Shown one piece after another: positions 51,314 to 59,605 of a stretch of DNA of 64,000 nt. The translations under genes were made by a program, and so were the position numbers. The notes beneath the pieces were generated by a model. That model was given only the letters and a program-made list of their open reading frames with translations. It was not told the DNA's origin and ran no database searches. This DNA is from Kitasatospora purpeofusca (GTDB lineage Bacteria; Actinomycetota; Actinomycetes; Streptomycetales; Streptomycetaceae). The stretch lies in the NCBI RefSeq assembly GCF_000718025.1, contig NZ_JODS01000011.1:217623-281622 (forward strand), read 5' to 3'. Every line of letters begins with the position of its first letter. Positions within the stretch are counted from its first letter, which is position 1.

Positions 51314-51829
51314 TCAGTACCGCATCTGCCAGTGCTGCTCCGGCGGGAAGTCCGAGGCACAGGTCCACAGCGTCAGGTAGGTGCCGTTGCCGGACGAACC
51401 GCCCTTGTTGGTCAGGCACTTGTCGGAGAACTTGGCGTGCATGAACCAGTCGGAGGACCAGAACTGCTGGCTGCGGTTGTTGCCGCCCTCCTCGCACGGC
51501 CACAGGGTGAGCACCGCACCGTTGACGTCGTAACCGTCGCCCTGCGGGGTCAGACACTTCCCGCTCGCCTTGTGGACGATCTGGTAACCGTCGTGGTCCC
51601 ACTTCTGGAGTTCGTCACCGGTGCAGTTCCACAGGGTGATGATGGTCCCGTTCGCCGTGCTGTTGCCCTTGGGCGTGGCGCACTTCGCGGGGTACCAGGT
51701 GCCGGGGCCGACCGGGGTGTAGAGCTCTCCCCAGAAGGGGCCGCCCGCAGCCGAGGCCTGCGGGGCCGCGGCCGCGTGGAAGCCGGCCGCCAGGAGAGCC
51801 GTCGCCAGGAACACTATTGGCTTGCGCAT
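51314..51829 (-). CDS. Secreted ricin-type beta-trefoil lectin
   Basis: The 171-residue protein has a signal peptide (MRKPIVFLATALLAAGF) and then a beta-trefoil with QxW-like motifs (GTIITLWNCTGDELQKWDH, GAVLTLWPCEEGGNNRSQQFW, GTYLTLWTCASDFPPEQHW). It should bind carbohydrate outside the cell. The 209-base gap to the upstream gene contains nothing else of note. Confidence 0.88.
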   Translation of the reverse strand: MRKPIVFLATALLAAGFHAAAAPQASAAGGPFWGELYTPVGPGTWYPAKCATPKGNSTANGTIITLWNCTGDELQKWDHDGYQIVHKASGKCLTPQGDGYDVNGAVLTLWPCEEGGNNRSQQFWSSDWFMHAKFSDKCLTNKGGSSGNGTYLTLWTCASDFPPEQHWQMRY

Positions 51830-52206
51830 GACATGCCTTTCATCAGGAACTTCCGTCTTCTGCAACAGAGATCCGAATCTAGCCGCGCCCGGCCGGACGG
51901 ACTGTGCGAGGCGTGCAGCGTTTCTGTACCGTCCGCGCAGCTCTCCTCGTGCCCGGGAACGGACTTGATGCCGTGTCACTCGGAAGGGCGGACCCTCCGC
52001 GGCCGGCGCCACCGGACGCGGCAGGGTCCGCAGGCGCTCCTACCGGCCCGGCCCCGGGAGCCCCGGACGCTCCATGCCGCTCCATGCCGCTCCCCGGCCG
52101 CGTTGCCCCGTTCCGGTGAAGTCCGGCCGTTCCAGGGAGAGTTTGCCCACGTCGCTCCTAGGCTCTGGGCCGGTTTCACCATCCTTCTACCGAACGGGAG
52201 AACAGC
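51830..52206. other. Divergent promoter region
   Basis: This 377-base gap separates the lectin gene from the amidohydrolase. No gene is supported. It presumably carries the promoters of both; no clear boxes were found. Confidence 0.5.
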
Positions 52207-53961
52207 ATGGCCGAACAGGCCGACCTCATCCTCCACGGCGGCGACATCGTCACGCTCGCGGAGCACCGCGACGAGCGGGAACACGGCAACGAGCGGAGGC
52301 ACGGCGACGAGCGGGGCGAAGCGGTGGCCGTGAAGGACGGCACCGTCGTCTTCGTCGGCCCCGAGCAGGAGGCGCTGGAACGCTGGCGCGGCCCGCACAC
52401 CGTCGTGCGGGACCTCGGCGGCCGGGCCCTGCTGCCCGGGTTCATCGACGCGCACGGCCACCTCGGAGGCATCGGTCTGCAGGCCGTCATCGCCAACCTG
52501 CTCGCCGACCCGGACGGCGATGTCACCGACCTCGCCTCCCTGAAGGACAAGCTGCGCTCCTGGGCCGCGGGCCCGGTGGGTGCGGACTCGGAGTGGATCA
52601 TCGGCTTCGGCTACGACGACGCGACGCTCACCGAGGGCCGCCACCCCACCCGCGACGACCTCGACGAGGTGTCCACGGAGCGCCCGGTGCTCGCCATCCA
52701 CCAGTCCTTCCACCTCGGCGCGGTGAACAGCCTCGGCCTGAAGCGGCTCCGTTACTCGGCCGCCACACCCGACCCCGAGGGTGGGGTGATCCGGCGGCGC
52801 GAACTCGCCGTCCCGCCCTCGTACGGCGAGCCCGACGGCGTGCTGGAGGAGAAGGCGTTCACCCCGGCCTCGGACCTGGCGCTCGCGGGGCTGCCGGAGC
52901 GGGAGCTGCTGATGCTGTTCGCGACGGGCGCGGCCACGGCGGCGAGCTTCGGCTTCACCACCGTCCAGGAGGGCGGGACCACCCTCGCCAACCTCAAGGC
53001 GCTCCGGGACACCGCCGCCGCCGTGCCGTTCCCGATCGACGTGGTCGCGTACGTGAAGGCCGACGAGGCGATGTCGTCCGCGCTGGACGACCCGATCGGG
53101 GTGAGCGACACGTACAAGAACGGCGTCCGCGCGGCCGGTGTGAAGCTGGTCCTGGACGGCTCGCCGCAGGGCCGCACCGCGTGGCTCAGCAAGCCGTACC
53201 TGAAGCCGCCGGCCGGACAGCCCGAGGGCTACTGCGGGTACCCGGCGGTGCCGGACGACGCGGTGGTGGCCAAGCAGGTCGGTACGGCGGTCGAGCGGGG
53301 CTGGCAGGTCCTGGCGCACGTCAACGGTGACGCGGCGATCGACCAGTTCGTCAACGCGGTCGCGGCCGCCGGGCCGGGCCGCCGGCCGACCGTGGCGATC
53401 CACGCGCAGACCGCCCGCGAGGACCAGATCGACGAGTTCGCCCGGCTGGGGATCCTGCCGTCCTTCTTCTCGATGCACACCTACTACTGGGGCGACTGGT
53501 ACCGCGGGACCGTCCTCGGCGAGGAGCGGGCGCAGGACATCTCCCCGGCCCGCTGGGCACTCGACCGGGGCCTGCGCTACACCTCGCACCACGATGCCCC
53601 GGTGGCGCTGCCGAACTCGATTGCCGTGCTGTCCAGCCAGGTGACCCGCCGCACCCGCAGCGGCCACCTGCTCGGCCCCCACCAGCGGGTCTCCGCGCTG
53701 GAGGCGGTTCGCGCGATCACCATCAACGCCGCCCACCAGTACGGCGAGCAGGACCGCAAAGGCAGTATCGAGGTCGGCAAGCTCGCGGACCTGGTCGTCC
53801 TGAGTGAGAACCCGCTGACGGCCGACCCCGAGCGGATCCGCGACATCGAGGTGATCGAGACCATCAAGGCCGGCACCACCGTCCACCCGCCCGCACCCGC
53901 CGGCCGGACCGGCGCAGCCCCGTCGACCGCACCCACCCCGCACTGGGGCTGCTCCTGCTGA
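52207..53961 (+). CDS. YtcJ-like amidohydrolase
   Basis: The 584-residue protein has the amidohydrolase 3 features: LLPGFIDAHGHLGG with the metal-binding His pair, ISPARWALDRGLRYTSHHDAP and the final VGKLADLVVLSENPL. Enzymes of this type hydrolyse N-substituted amides. A charged, repeated stretch (EHRDEREHGNERRHGDERGE) near residue 20 is an in-frame expansion of GCGACGAGCG-like units and looks like a loop. The C-terminus ends in a Pro/Ala-rich tail and GCSC. Confidence 0.88.
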   Translation: MAEQADLILHGGDIVTLAEHRDEREHGNERRHGDERGEAVAVKDGTVVFVGPEQEALERWRGPHTVVRDLGGRALLPGFIDAHGHLGGIGLQAVIANLLADPDGDVTDLASLKDKLRSWAAGPVGADSEWIIGFGYDDATLTEGRHPTRDDLDEVSTERPVLAIHQSFHLGAVNSLGLKRLRYSAATPDPEGGVIRRRELAVPPSYGEPDGVLEEKAFTPASDLALAGLPERELLMLFATGAATAASFGFTTVQEGGTTLANLKALRDTAAAVPFPIDVVAYVKADEAMSSALDDPIGVSDTYKNGVRAAGVKLVLDGSPQGRTAWLSKPYLKPPAGQPEGYCGYPAVPDDAVVAKQVGTAVERGWQVLAHVNGDAAIDQFVNAVAAAGPGRRPTVAIHAQTAREDQIDEFARLGILPSFFSMHTYYWGDWYRGTVLGEERAQDISPARWALDRGLRYTSHHDAPVALPNSIAVLSSQVTRRTRSGHLLGPHQRVSALEAVRAITINAAHQYGEQDRKGSIEVGKLADLVVLSENPLTADPERIRDIEVIETIKAGTTVHPPAPAGRTGAAPSTAPTPHWGCSC

Positions 53962-54037
53962 ACCGGCGCGGCCCTGTGCCACCACGCCCGGCGGCCCCGG
54001 CTGCCGGGCGTCGCCGATCAGTCAGGAGGTCAGCGGC

Positions 54038-54415
54038 TCAGGAGGCCAGCGGCCCGATCTCCCCCGCGAAGACGATGACCTGGTCGATGAGGTTCCGCCG
54101 CAGGTGGACGACGTCCGTACCCGCCAGGCGGGGGCCTCCGTCCGGCGTCGTGAAGACCCACCGGTACCGGGCCCACTCGTCCGGCATGTCCACCGCCGAG
54201 CAGCGCGTCATCGTGCCGGCCCCCGCGGGGTGGCGCCGGAGGTCCAGCACGAACCGCTCGACCGCCTCGATCCCCTCACTGCGGCCCAACGGCCCCCAGA
54301 AGACCACGTCCGAGGTCAGGGCCCGGGAGAGCAGCGCGGTCACATAGCTGTCGTCCGAGGCGTTGAACGCGGAGATGAACGTGTCGATGGCGGATTGCGC
54401 GGTCTCTTCCTGCAT
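54038..54415 (-). CDS. SnoaL-like NTF2-fold protein
   Basis: The 125-residue protein has the SnoaL-like shape: an N-terminal helix (AQSAIDTFISAFNASDD), then LTSDVVFWGPLGRSEGIEAVERFV and a beta-sheet. It may be a small cyclase or a ketosteroid-isomerase-like protein. It is a single gene; substrate unknown. Confidence 0.8.
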   Translation of the reverse strand: MQEETAQSAIDTFISAFNASDDSYVTALLSRALTSDVVFWGPLGRSEGIEAVERFVLDLRRHPAGAGTMTRCSAVDMPDEWARYRWVFTTPDGGPRLAGTDVVHLRRNLIDQVIVFAGEIGPLAS

Positions 54416-54461
54416 GCACCAGTAATACCAGCACGGTGAAGCGTCCGTCCCGGTCGCGGCG

Positions 54462-54902
54462 CTAGCCGGCGGCGGCCTCGCCGGGAAGGGACTCCCCCGT
54501 GCTCAGGTGCTCCCGGAGCCACTGTTCGGTGCTGCTGACGTGGAGCAGCGCGGCCGCCTGGCTGAGGGGGGCGTCGCGGGCGGACAGGGCGTTGAAGATC
54601 GCCTCGTGCTCGGCGAGGGTCCGGCCGGCGGCGCGGGCGTCGGTGAGGCCGCGCCGGACGCGGGCGCGCAGGGTGCGGCCGGAGATGCCTTCCAGCAGGG
54701 TGAGGAGGGTGACGACGGCCGTGCGGAGCCCGAAGCAGCGGCGCAGGCCGCGGACGACGTTGTACTCGCCGCCGCCCTCCCAGGTCTGGAACGAGCGGGC
54801 GGTGCGGATCCGCCCCTCGCCCGGGTCGAGGCGCAGCATCACCTCGCCGAGGGCGACGACCTCGGGGGCGTTCGTTCCGTGCTCCGCTCCGGGGCCGCTC
54901 AT
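54462..54902 (-). pseudogene. Fusion of truncated KDG kinase and GntR/FCD regulator
   Basis: The 146-residue frame opens at ATG 54902 with the start of a PfkB-type 2-keto-3-deoxy-sugar-acid kinase (EVVALGEVMLRLDPGEG, WEGGGEYNVVRGLRRCFGLRTAVVT). At about residue 65 (near 54707) it switches in frame to the C-terminal end of an FCD-domain GntR regulator (LEGISGRTLRARVRRGLTDAR, LAEHEAIFNALSARD). About 250 residues of the kinase, including its catalytic GAGD region, and the whole HTH of the regulator are missing. An internal deletion joining two neighbouring genes explains it. Confidence 0.8.
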
Positions 54903-55650
54903 CGGCCGAGCCAGCCGCCGTCGACGGGCAGAACGGTGCCGTGGACGTAGGCGGCGGCGTCCGAGGCCAGGAACACGACGGCGCCCGCGAGGTCGTCGGC
55001 GCTGCCCCAGCGGCCGGCGGGGATGCGCTCCAGGACAGCCCTGCTGCGCACCGGGTCGTCCTGGAGCGCCCGGGTGTTGTCGGTGGCGATGTAGCCGGGC
55101 GCGACGGCGTTGACGTTGACGCCGCGCGGGGCCCATTCGTTGGCCAGCGCCTTGGTCAGGCCGGCGATGCCGTGCTTGGCGGCGGTGTAGCCGGGGACGG
55201 TGATGCCGCCCTGGAAGCTGAGCATCGACGCCGTGAAGACGGTCCTCCCCCGACCTCGTGCCGCCATCCCCGCACCCACGACCCGGGTCAGCACGAACCG
55301 GGCGCTCAGGTTGACCTGGAGCACCAGGTCCCAGTCCTCGTCGGTGTGCTCGGCGGCGGGGGCACGGCGGATCGTGCCCGCGTTGTTGACCAGGATGTCC
55401 ACGGGCCGTTCGCGGCCGGCGAGGTCGGTGCCCAGGGCGCGGACGGCTTCGGGGTCGGCGAAGTCGGCGCGGATCGCCTCGAAGGTGCGGCCGGCGGCGG
55501 TCACGTCCTGTTCCACCGCGCTGCCGGACTTCTCCAGCGAGGCGCTGACGCCGATGTCGTCCGCCCCGGCTTCGGCGAGCGCGCGCCGCGGCCCGGCCGA
55601 TGCCGGCGGGCTCCGGTGACGACGGCAAGCCTGCCGGTGAGGTCGAGCTC
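54899..55650 (-). pseudogene. SDR dehydrogenase with frameshifts, fused to dehydratase fragment
   Basis: The frame carries a short-chain dehydrogenase of the KduD type: LTGRLAVVTGA, VDILVNNAGTIRRAP, the Tyr-Lys pair in GYTAAKHGIAGL and the C-terminal YVHGTVLPVDGGWLGR. The first Gly-rich motif is split between three frames (two indels near 55590-55615). The beginning is joined directly after WIEE of the dehydratase fragment, near 55648. Its stop overlaps the kinase fragment ATG, as it would in the original operon. Confidence 0.78.
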
Positions 55651-56120
55651 CTCGATCCAGTACGGCCGGTAGGGGGCGAGGGCTCCCATCCAGTCGATGG
55701 CGTCCTGGACGTCCCAGCGCTGGTTGGCGTCCACCGCGATGCGGATGTGGTCGCCGACCGCCTCCCGGGCGGTGCGCAGGCGCCGTACGTCGTCCTCCAG
55801 CGAGGCTCCGACCTTGAGCTTGATCTGGGTGAAGCCGTCGGCGACGGCCTCGCGGGCGAGGCGGGCGAGCTTCTCGTCGGAGTAGCCGAGCCAGCCCGGT
55901 GTGGTGGTGCAGGCGGGGTAGCCCCGGTCGAGCAGCCGGCCGATGCGCTCCTCGCGGCCGGGTTCGGCGCGGCGCAGGATCCCCAGGGCCTCGTCCGGAG
56001 TGAGCGCGTCGCTGAGCACGTCGGGCTGGAGCCACCCGGACCACGGGAGCCGACAGCGCCACGTGCGCACCCACTGGTCATCTGCGTCCAGGACGCCTCC
56101 TGGGCGTCGGCTGTCGAAGC
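55648..56120 (-). pseudogene. L-fuconate dehydratase-like (enolase family) fragment
   Basis: The minus-strand frame contains a middle fragment of a mandelate racemase/enolase-family dehydratase: SDALTPDEALGILRRAEPGR, TTPGWLGYSDEKLARLAREA and RIAVDANQRWDVQDAIDW, ending at WIEE. The N-terminal third and the C-terminal half with further metal ligands are missing. What precedes SDALT looks unrelated. The match to L-fuconate dehydratase is strong in wording but from memory. With the SDR and KDG-kinase pieces it marks a dead sugar-acid pathway. Confidence 0.78.
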
Positions 56121-56128
56121 GGTGCGCT

Positions 56129-56377
56129 TCAATCACTCTCGGGCCGCTCGGGCCCCTCGGCCGGTTCGGCCTGTTCGGTCTCCCAGCGCAGCAGGTCGCC
56201 CGGCTGGCAGTCGAGCACCTCGCAGAGCGCGGCGAGCGTGGAGAAGCGCACCGCCTTGGCACGGCCGTTCTTGAGCACCGCCAGGTTGGCGGGTGTGATC
56301 CCTATGCGGTCCGCGAGTTCACCCACGGACATCTTCCGCCGGGCCAGCATCACGTCGATGTCGACCGCGATCGGCAT
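56129..56377 (-). CDS. Cro/C1-type HTH regulator
   Basis: The 82-residue protein has an N-terminal helix-turn-helix (MSVGELADRIGITPANLAVLKNGRAKAVRFSTLAALCEVL) and a short charged tail. It is the YozG-like type that often accompanies DUF2975 membrane genes, here upstream with a one-base stop/start overlap. It probably controls its own operon through the palindrome at 56882-56917. Confidence 0.88.
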   Translation of the reverse strand: MPIAVDIDVMLARRKMSVGELADRIGITPANLAVLKNGRAKAVRFSTLAALCEVLDCQPGDLLRWETEQAEPAEGPERPESD

Positions 56378-56868
56378 CAGATCACCTCGTTCAACTCGGC
56401 CTGCATCCGGGCGGCTTCGACGTCGCGGTCGACGGCCTGGGCGAGCAGCATCCGCAGCACCAGCACGATGAGCGCGACACCCAGGATCGCCACGCCGATC
56501 CCGCCCATGATGAGGGTGACACCGGGATCGTCCCGCTGGCCCGGCGCGTTCAGGGCGGTGACCGAGAACCACACCAGAGCGGCCGCGACGATCGCGCCGA
56601 TGATGCCGTCCACGTAGCGGAAGGCGGCGTGGGAGAACACCGTGCCGCGCCGCACCATCGCCACCAGTCGCCAGACACAGACCAGGGCGACCTGCGCGGC
56701 TCCGATGCCCAGGATCGTCACCACGCGCAGCGCGGTCAGCGGGAGCGTCCCGTCCTCCGGGTCGTTCCCGCTCACCAGGGCCCACACCATCATGGCCTGT
56801 ACGAACACGGTGCCGGTCAGCACCACTACGAGCACGGCGCGCAACGCGCGCACTGTCAGCTTGCCCAT
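56377..56868 (-). CDS. DUF2975 membrane protein
   Basis: The 163-residue protein has four hydrophobic helices (VRALRAVLVVVLTGTVFVQ and others) and the pattern of DUF2975, a small family always next to a Cro/C1 HTH gene. The function is unknown. ATG at 56868 is used; another ATG is 15 bases upstream. The two genes form a unit with an operator in front. Confidence 0.82.
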   Translation of the reverse strand: MGKLTVRALRAVLVVVLTGTVFVQAMMVWALVSGNDPEDGTLPLTALRVVTILGIGAAQVALVCVWRLVAMVRRGTVFSHAAFRYVDGIIGAIVAAALVWFSVTALNAPGQRDDPGVTLIMGGIGVAILGVALIVLVLRMLLAQAVDRDVEAARMQAELNEVI

Positions 56869-56881
56869 GATCCACCCATCC

Positions 56882-56917
56882 ATCGAGTTGCGATGGGAAT
56901 CTATCGAATTTCGATAG
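56882..56917. promoter_or_regulatory. Two palindromes before the DUF2975-HTH unit
   Basis: ATCGAGTTGCGAT (56882-56894) and the perfect palindrome CTATCGAA-T-TTCGATAG (56901-56917) have centres 21 bases apart, two helical turns. Both contain the ATCGA core in inverted orientation. They are good candidates for the operators of the HTH protein encoded downstream. Confidence 0.65.
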
Positions 56918-57024
56918 GCCGGGCAAGGGGCGGGGCCGACGCCGGCAACGATCGCGCCGACGGTGCCGGTGGTGGAGGACGGTCCCGCCTTCCGTACCCG
57001 GCCCCGCCGTCGACCGGTGAGCTG

Positions 57025-57405
57025 TCAGTTCCCGGTGAGGTGCTGCTGGACGCACTGCCGGTACTCCTGCAAGGAGTCGGGCTGGTAGCAGTCCTGCGTC
57101 CTGTCGGCGTACCAGACGAGGAGGACGGCGGCCAGGACGGACACCACGATCGCGAGGGCCGAGGTCACCACCCCGGCGACGGCCCTGCCCCGGCCGGCCC
57201 CGGTCCGCCCGGCTGTGACCAGGCCCGCGATGCCCAGGGCCAGGCCGACGACCCCGATCAGTCCGCCGACGAAGAGGATCGACGTGCTCAGAGCGATCAC
57301 GCCCAGCACCACGGCGGCGCCGGCCGGACCGTTCCTCCGGGGCCGGTCGGCCGCCCCTGCGAATGCGGTGTGCCGGATCGGCGTCTCGGTGCCTCGGGTG
57401 TTCAT
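57025..57405 (-). CDS. DUF4190 membrane protein
   Basis: The roughly 126-residue protein has two hydrophobic helices (GAAVVLGVIALSTSILFVGG and LAIVVSVLAAVLLVWYA) with the Gly-rich loop between them typical of DUF4190, and a short Cys-containing C-terminus (TQDCYQPDSLQEYRQCVQQH). The function is unknown. ATG at 57405 follows GGAGG. Confidence 0.82.
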   Translation of the reverse strand: MNTRGTETPIRHTAFAGAADRPRRNGPAGAAVVLGVIALSTSILFVGGLIGVVGLALGIAGLVTAGRTGAGRGRAVAGVVTSALAIVVSVLAAVLLVWYADRTQDCYQPDSLQEYRQCVQQHLTGN

Positions 57406-57543
57406 CAGGTGTCCTCCGGTCAAGTGCTCGGAACGCGATCATGGCGTCCGGGGGCACCACCGCACATCGCGGGAAGGCGGGAGGCGACGCTCCCCCGATC
57501 GGGGGAGGTCACCGGATCGGGCCGCGCCCATACTGGGACGATC

Positions 57544-58794
57544 ATGCTCAAGGGACTTCGGCCGCTGCTGCGCGGCTCCACTTATTCGGGAATGCTGTTC
57601 GCCTACTGCGGGGCGCTGGCGAGCCTTCCGCTGCTGCCTCTCGCGCTGCCGCCCATGCTGGTGCGGCCGTCCGCCCCCTACGGGGTGCGGGCCGCCCTGG
57701 TCCTCCTGGCCTGGGCGGCACTGACCGCCGCGGTGGGGCTGCTTCCCGTCACCCGGCGGGCGCTGATCGCGTTCGCCCGCCCCCTGCTGAGGGTGCCGCT
57801 TCCCGCCCCCACGGCCGCCCGGCGGACCGCGGGCTCCCGCGGCACCGACCGTTGGCGGACCTCGCTCTGGCTGCTGCTGCACGTGGCACTGGGGTGGGCG
57901 GGATCCCTGACGACCGGGGTGCTGGTCCTCCTGGGTCTGACCCTGCCGGGCAACTGGCTCGGCGCCGAGGCGGCCCTGAGCCTGTCCGGCCGATCGGTGC
58001 GGCTGGACGGCGGCTGGCAGAGCTGGGTGGTGGCACTCGCCTGCCTCCTGCTGGCGGCCGCCGTGTGCGCCGTGGTGACGGGCGCCCTGCGGTGGCTGGC
58101 GCCCCGGCTGCTGGGCCCTTCGCCGGCCGAGCGGCTCGCGCTGGCGGCCGAGCGGGAGCAGGCGCTGGCCGAACGCAACCGGCTGGCGCACGAGTTGCAC
58201 GACTCCATCGGGCACACGCTGACCGCGACCACCATCCAGGCCGCCGTGGCGGGCGAGGTGTTCGGCGCCGATCCGGTGGCGGCGAGGGCCGCGCTGCGCA
58301 GCATCGAGGAGTCGTCGCGGGCCGCACTGGAGGACCTGGACTACGTCCTGGGCGTGCTGCGCGACCAGCGGGCGGAGACCGCTCCGACCCGGACCCTGGC
58401 CGACCTGCCCGAACTGCTCGACCGGCTGCGGCACACGGGCGCGGTGCTGGAGCCGGAGCTCTCGGGCGACCTGGCACAGGTGCGGGGGACGCTCTCCCGG
58501 GCGGCGTACCGGATCCTGCAGGAGGGGCTGACGAACGCGCTGCGGCACGGGGCGGGCGGCCCGGTCGAGGTCCGCGCGGCGGTGACGCCGGACGGCCTGG
58601 AGCTCAGCGTGGTCAACAGGACCGGGACTGCCACCGGCCCGCGTACCGGCAGCGGCGCCTTCCCGAGCTCGGGGCACGGTCTGCCGGGTCTCGCCGAACG
58701 CGTGCGGCTGCTGCACGGTGAGTTCGAGGCCGGCCCGGACGGGCCGCAGCACTGGCGGCTGGCGGTCCGGCTGCCGGTCGGGGTGTCGGCGTGA
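57544..58794 (+). CDS. HisKA_3 sensor histidine kinase
   Basis: The 416-residue protein has four to five membrane helices at the N-terminus, then the H-box NRLAHELHDSIGHTLTATTI, the N-box RAAYRILQEGLTNALRHG and the G-box GHGLPGLAERVRLL. It is the NarL-type kinase with a coupled response regulator (four-base overlap). The signal is unknown. Confidence 0.92.
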   Translation: MLKGLRPLLRGSTYSGMLFAYCGALASLPLLPLALPPMLVRPSAPYGVRAALVLLAWAALTAAVGLLPVTRRALIAFARPLLRVPLPAPTAARRTAGSRGTDRWRTSLWLLLHVALGWAGSLTTGVLVLLGLTLPGNWLGAEAALSLSGRSVRLDGGWQSWVVALACLLLAAAVCAVVTGALRWLAPRLLGPSPAERLALAAEREQALAERNRLAHELHDSIGHTLTATTIQAAVAGEVFGADPVAARAALRSIEESSRAALEDLDYVLGVLRDQRAETAPTRTLADLPELLDRLRHTGAVLEPELSGDLAQVRGTLSRAAYRILQEGLTNALRHGAGGPVEVRAAVTPDGLELSVVNRTGTATGPRTGSGAFPSSGHGLPGLAERVRLLHGEFEAGPDGPQHWRLAVRLPVGVSA

Positions 58795-59537
58795 CCGGCC
58801 CCGACACGGGCGCGGCCGGCACGGGCGCGGCCGACGCGGGCGGCACCCCGGTCACCGTCCTGATCGCGGACGACGACGCGGTGACCCGCAGTGGTCTGCG
58901 CACCCTGCTCTCGCTGCAGTCGGGCATCGCGGTGATCGGGGAGGCCGCCGACGGGGTCGAGGCGGTCGAGGAGGCGCGGCGGCTGCGGCCCGACGTTGTC
59001 CTGATGGACGTGCGGATGCCTCGCCGCAACGGGATCGAGGCCACCCGGCAGCTCCTTTCCGGCTCGGTCGGCTCCACAGACCCGGCGGACGCGGACGGGG
59101 CGGCCGGTCCGCCGAAGGTCGTGGTGATCACGACCTTCGAGAACGACGACTACGTCACCGCCGCGCTCGGCGCCGGGGCCAGCGGGTTCGTCCTCAAGCG
59201 GCTGCCGGTCCGGCAGATCGCCGAGGCGGTCCGCGTGGCGGCGGCAGGGGAGGCGATCCTCTTCCCCGCGGCACTGGGCCGGATGGTCACCGCCCGACCG
59301 CTGCGCGGCGCCGAGGCTCTGCCGAAGGCGGCGCTGACGGTCCGGGAGGAGGAGGTGCTGCGGCTGATGGCCACCGGGCTGTCCAACCCGGAGATCGCGC
59401 AGTCCCTCGCGGTGAGCCTGGAGACGGCGAAGACCCACGTCGGGAACGTGCTCACCAAGCTCGGCGCGCAGAACCGGACCCACGCGGTGGTGATCGCCTA
59501 CGAATCGGGCCTGGTGGTGCCCGGGTTCACCGGCTGA
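58791..59537 (+). CDS. NarL/LuxR-type response regulator
   Basis: The 248-residue protein has the receiver domain (VTVLIADDDAVTRSG with the phosphoacceptor Asp in VVLMDVRMP and Lys in FVLKRLP) and a C-terminal LuxR-type HTH (LTVREEEVLRLMATGLSNPEIAQSL). A 25-residue acidic insert (SVGSTDPADADG region) lies between the phosphorylation site and the next strand. The GTG at 58791 overlaps the kinase stop. Confidence 0.92.
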   Translation: MTGPDTGAAGTGAADAGGTPVTVLIADDDAVTRSGLRTLLSLQSGIAVIGEAADGVEAVEEARRLRPDVVLMDVRMPRRNGIEATRQLLSGSVGSTDPADADGAAGPPKVVVITTFENDDYVTAALGAGASGFVLKRLPVRQIAEAVRVAAAGEAILFPAALGRMVTARPLRGAEALPKAALTVREEEVLRLMATGLSNPEIAQSLAVSLETAKTHVGNVLTKLGAQNRTHAVVIAYESGLVVPGFTG

Positions 59538-59605
59538 CGGCCCTGGCCGGCCCGGCCGGGCCCGCGCCGGCCACCACGACCTCCGCTGCTTCTCCCCGTG
59601 ACATC

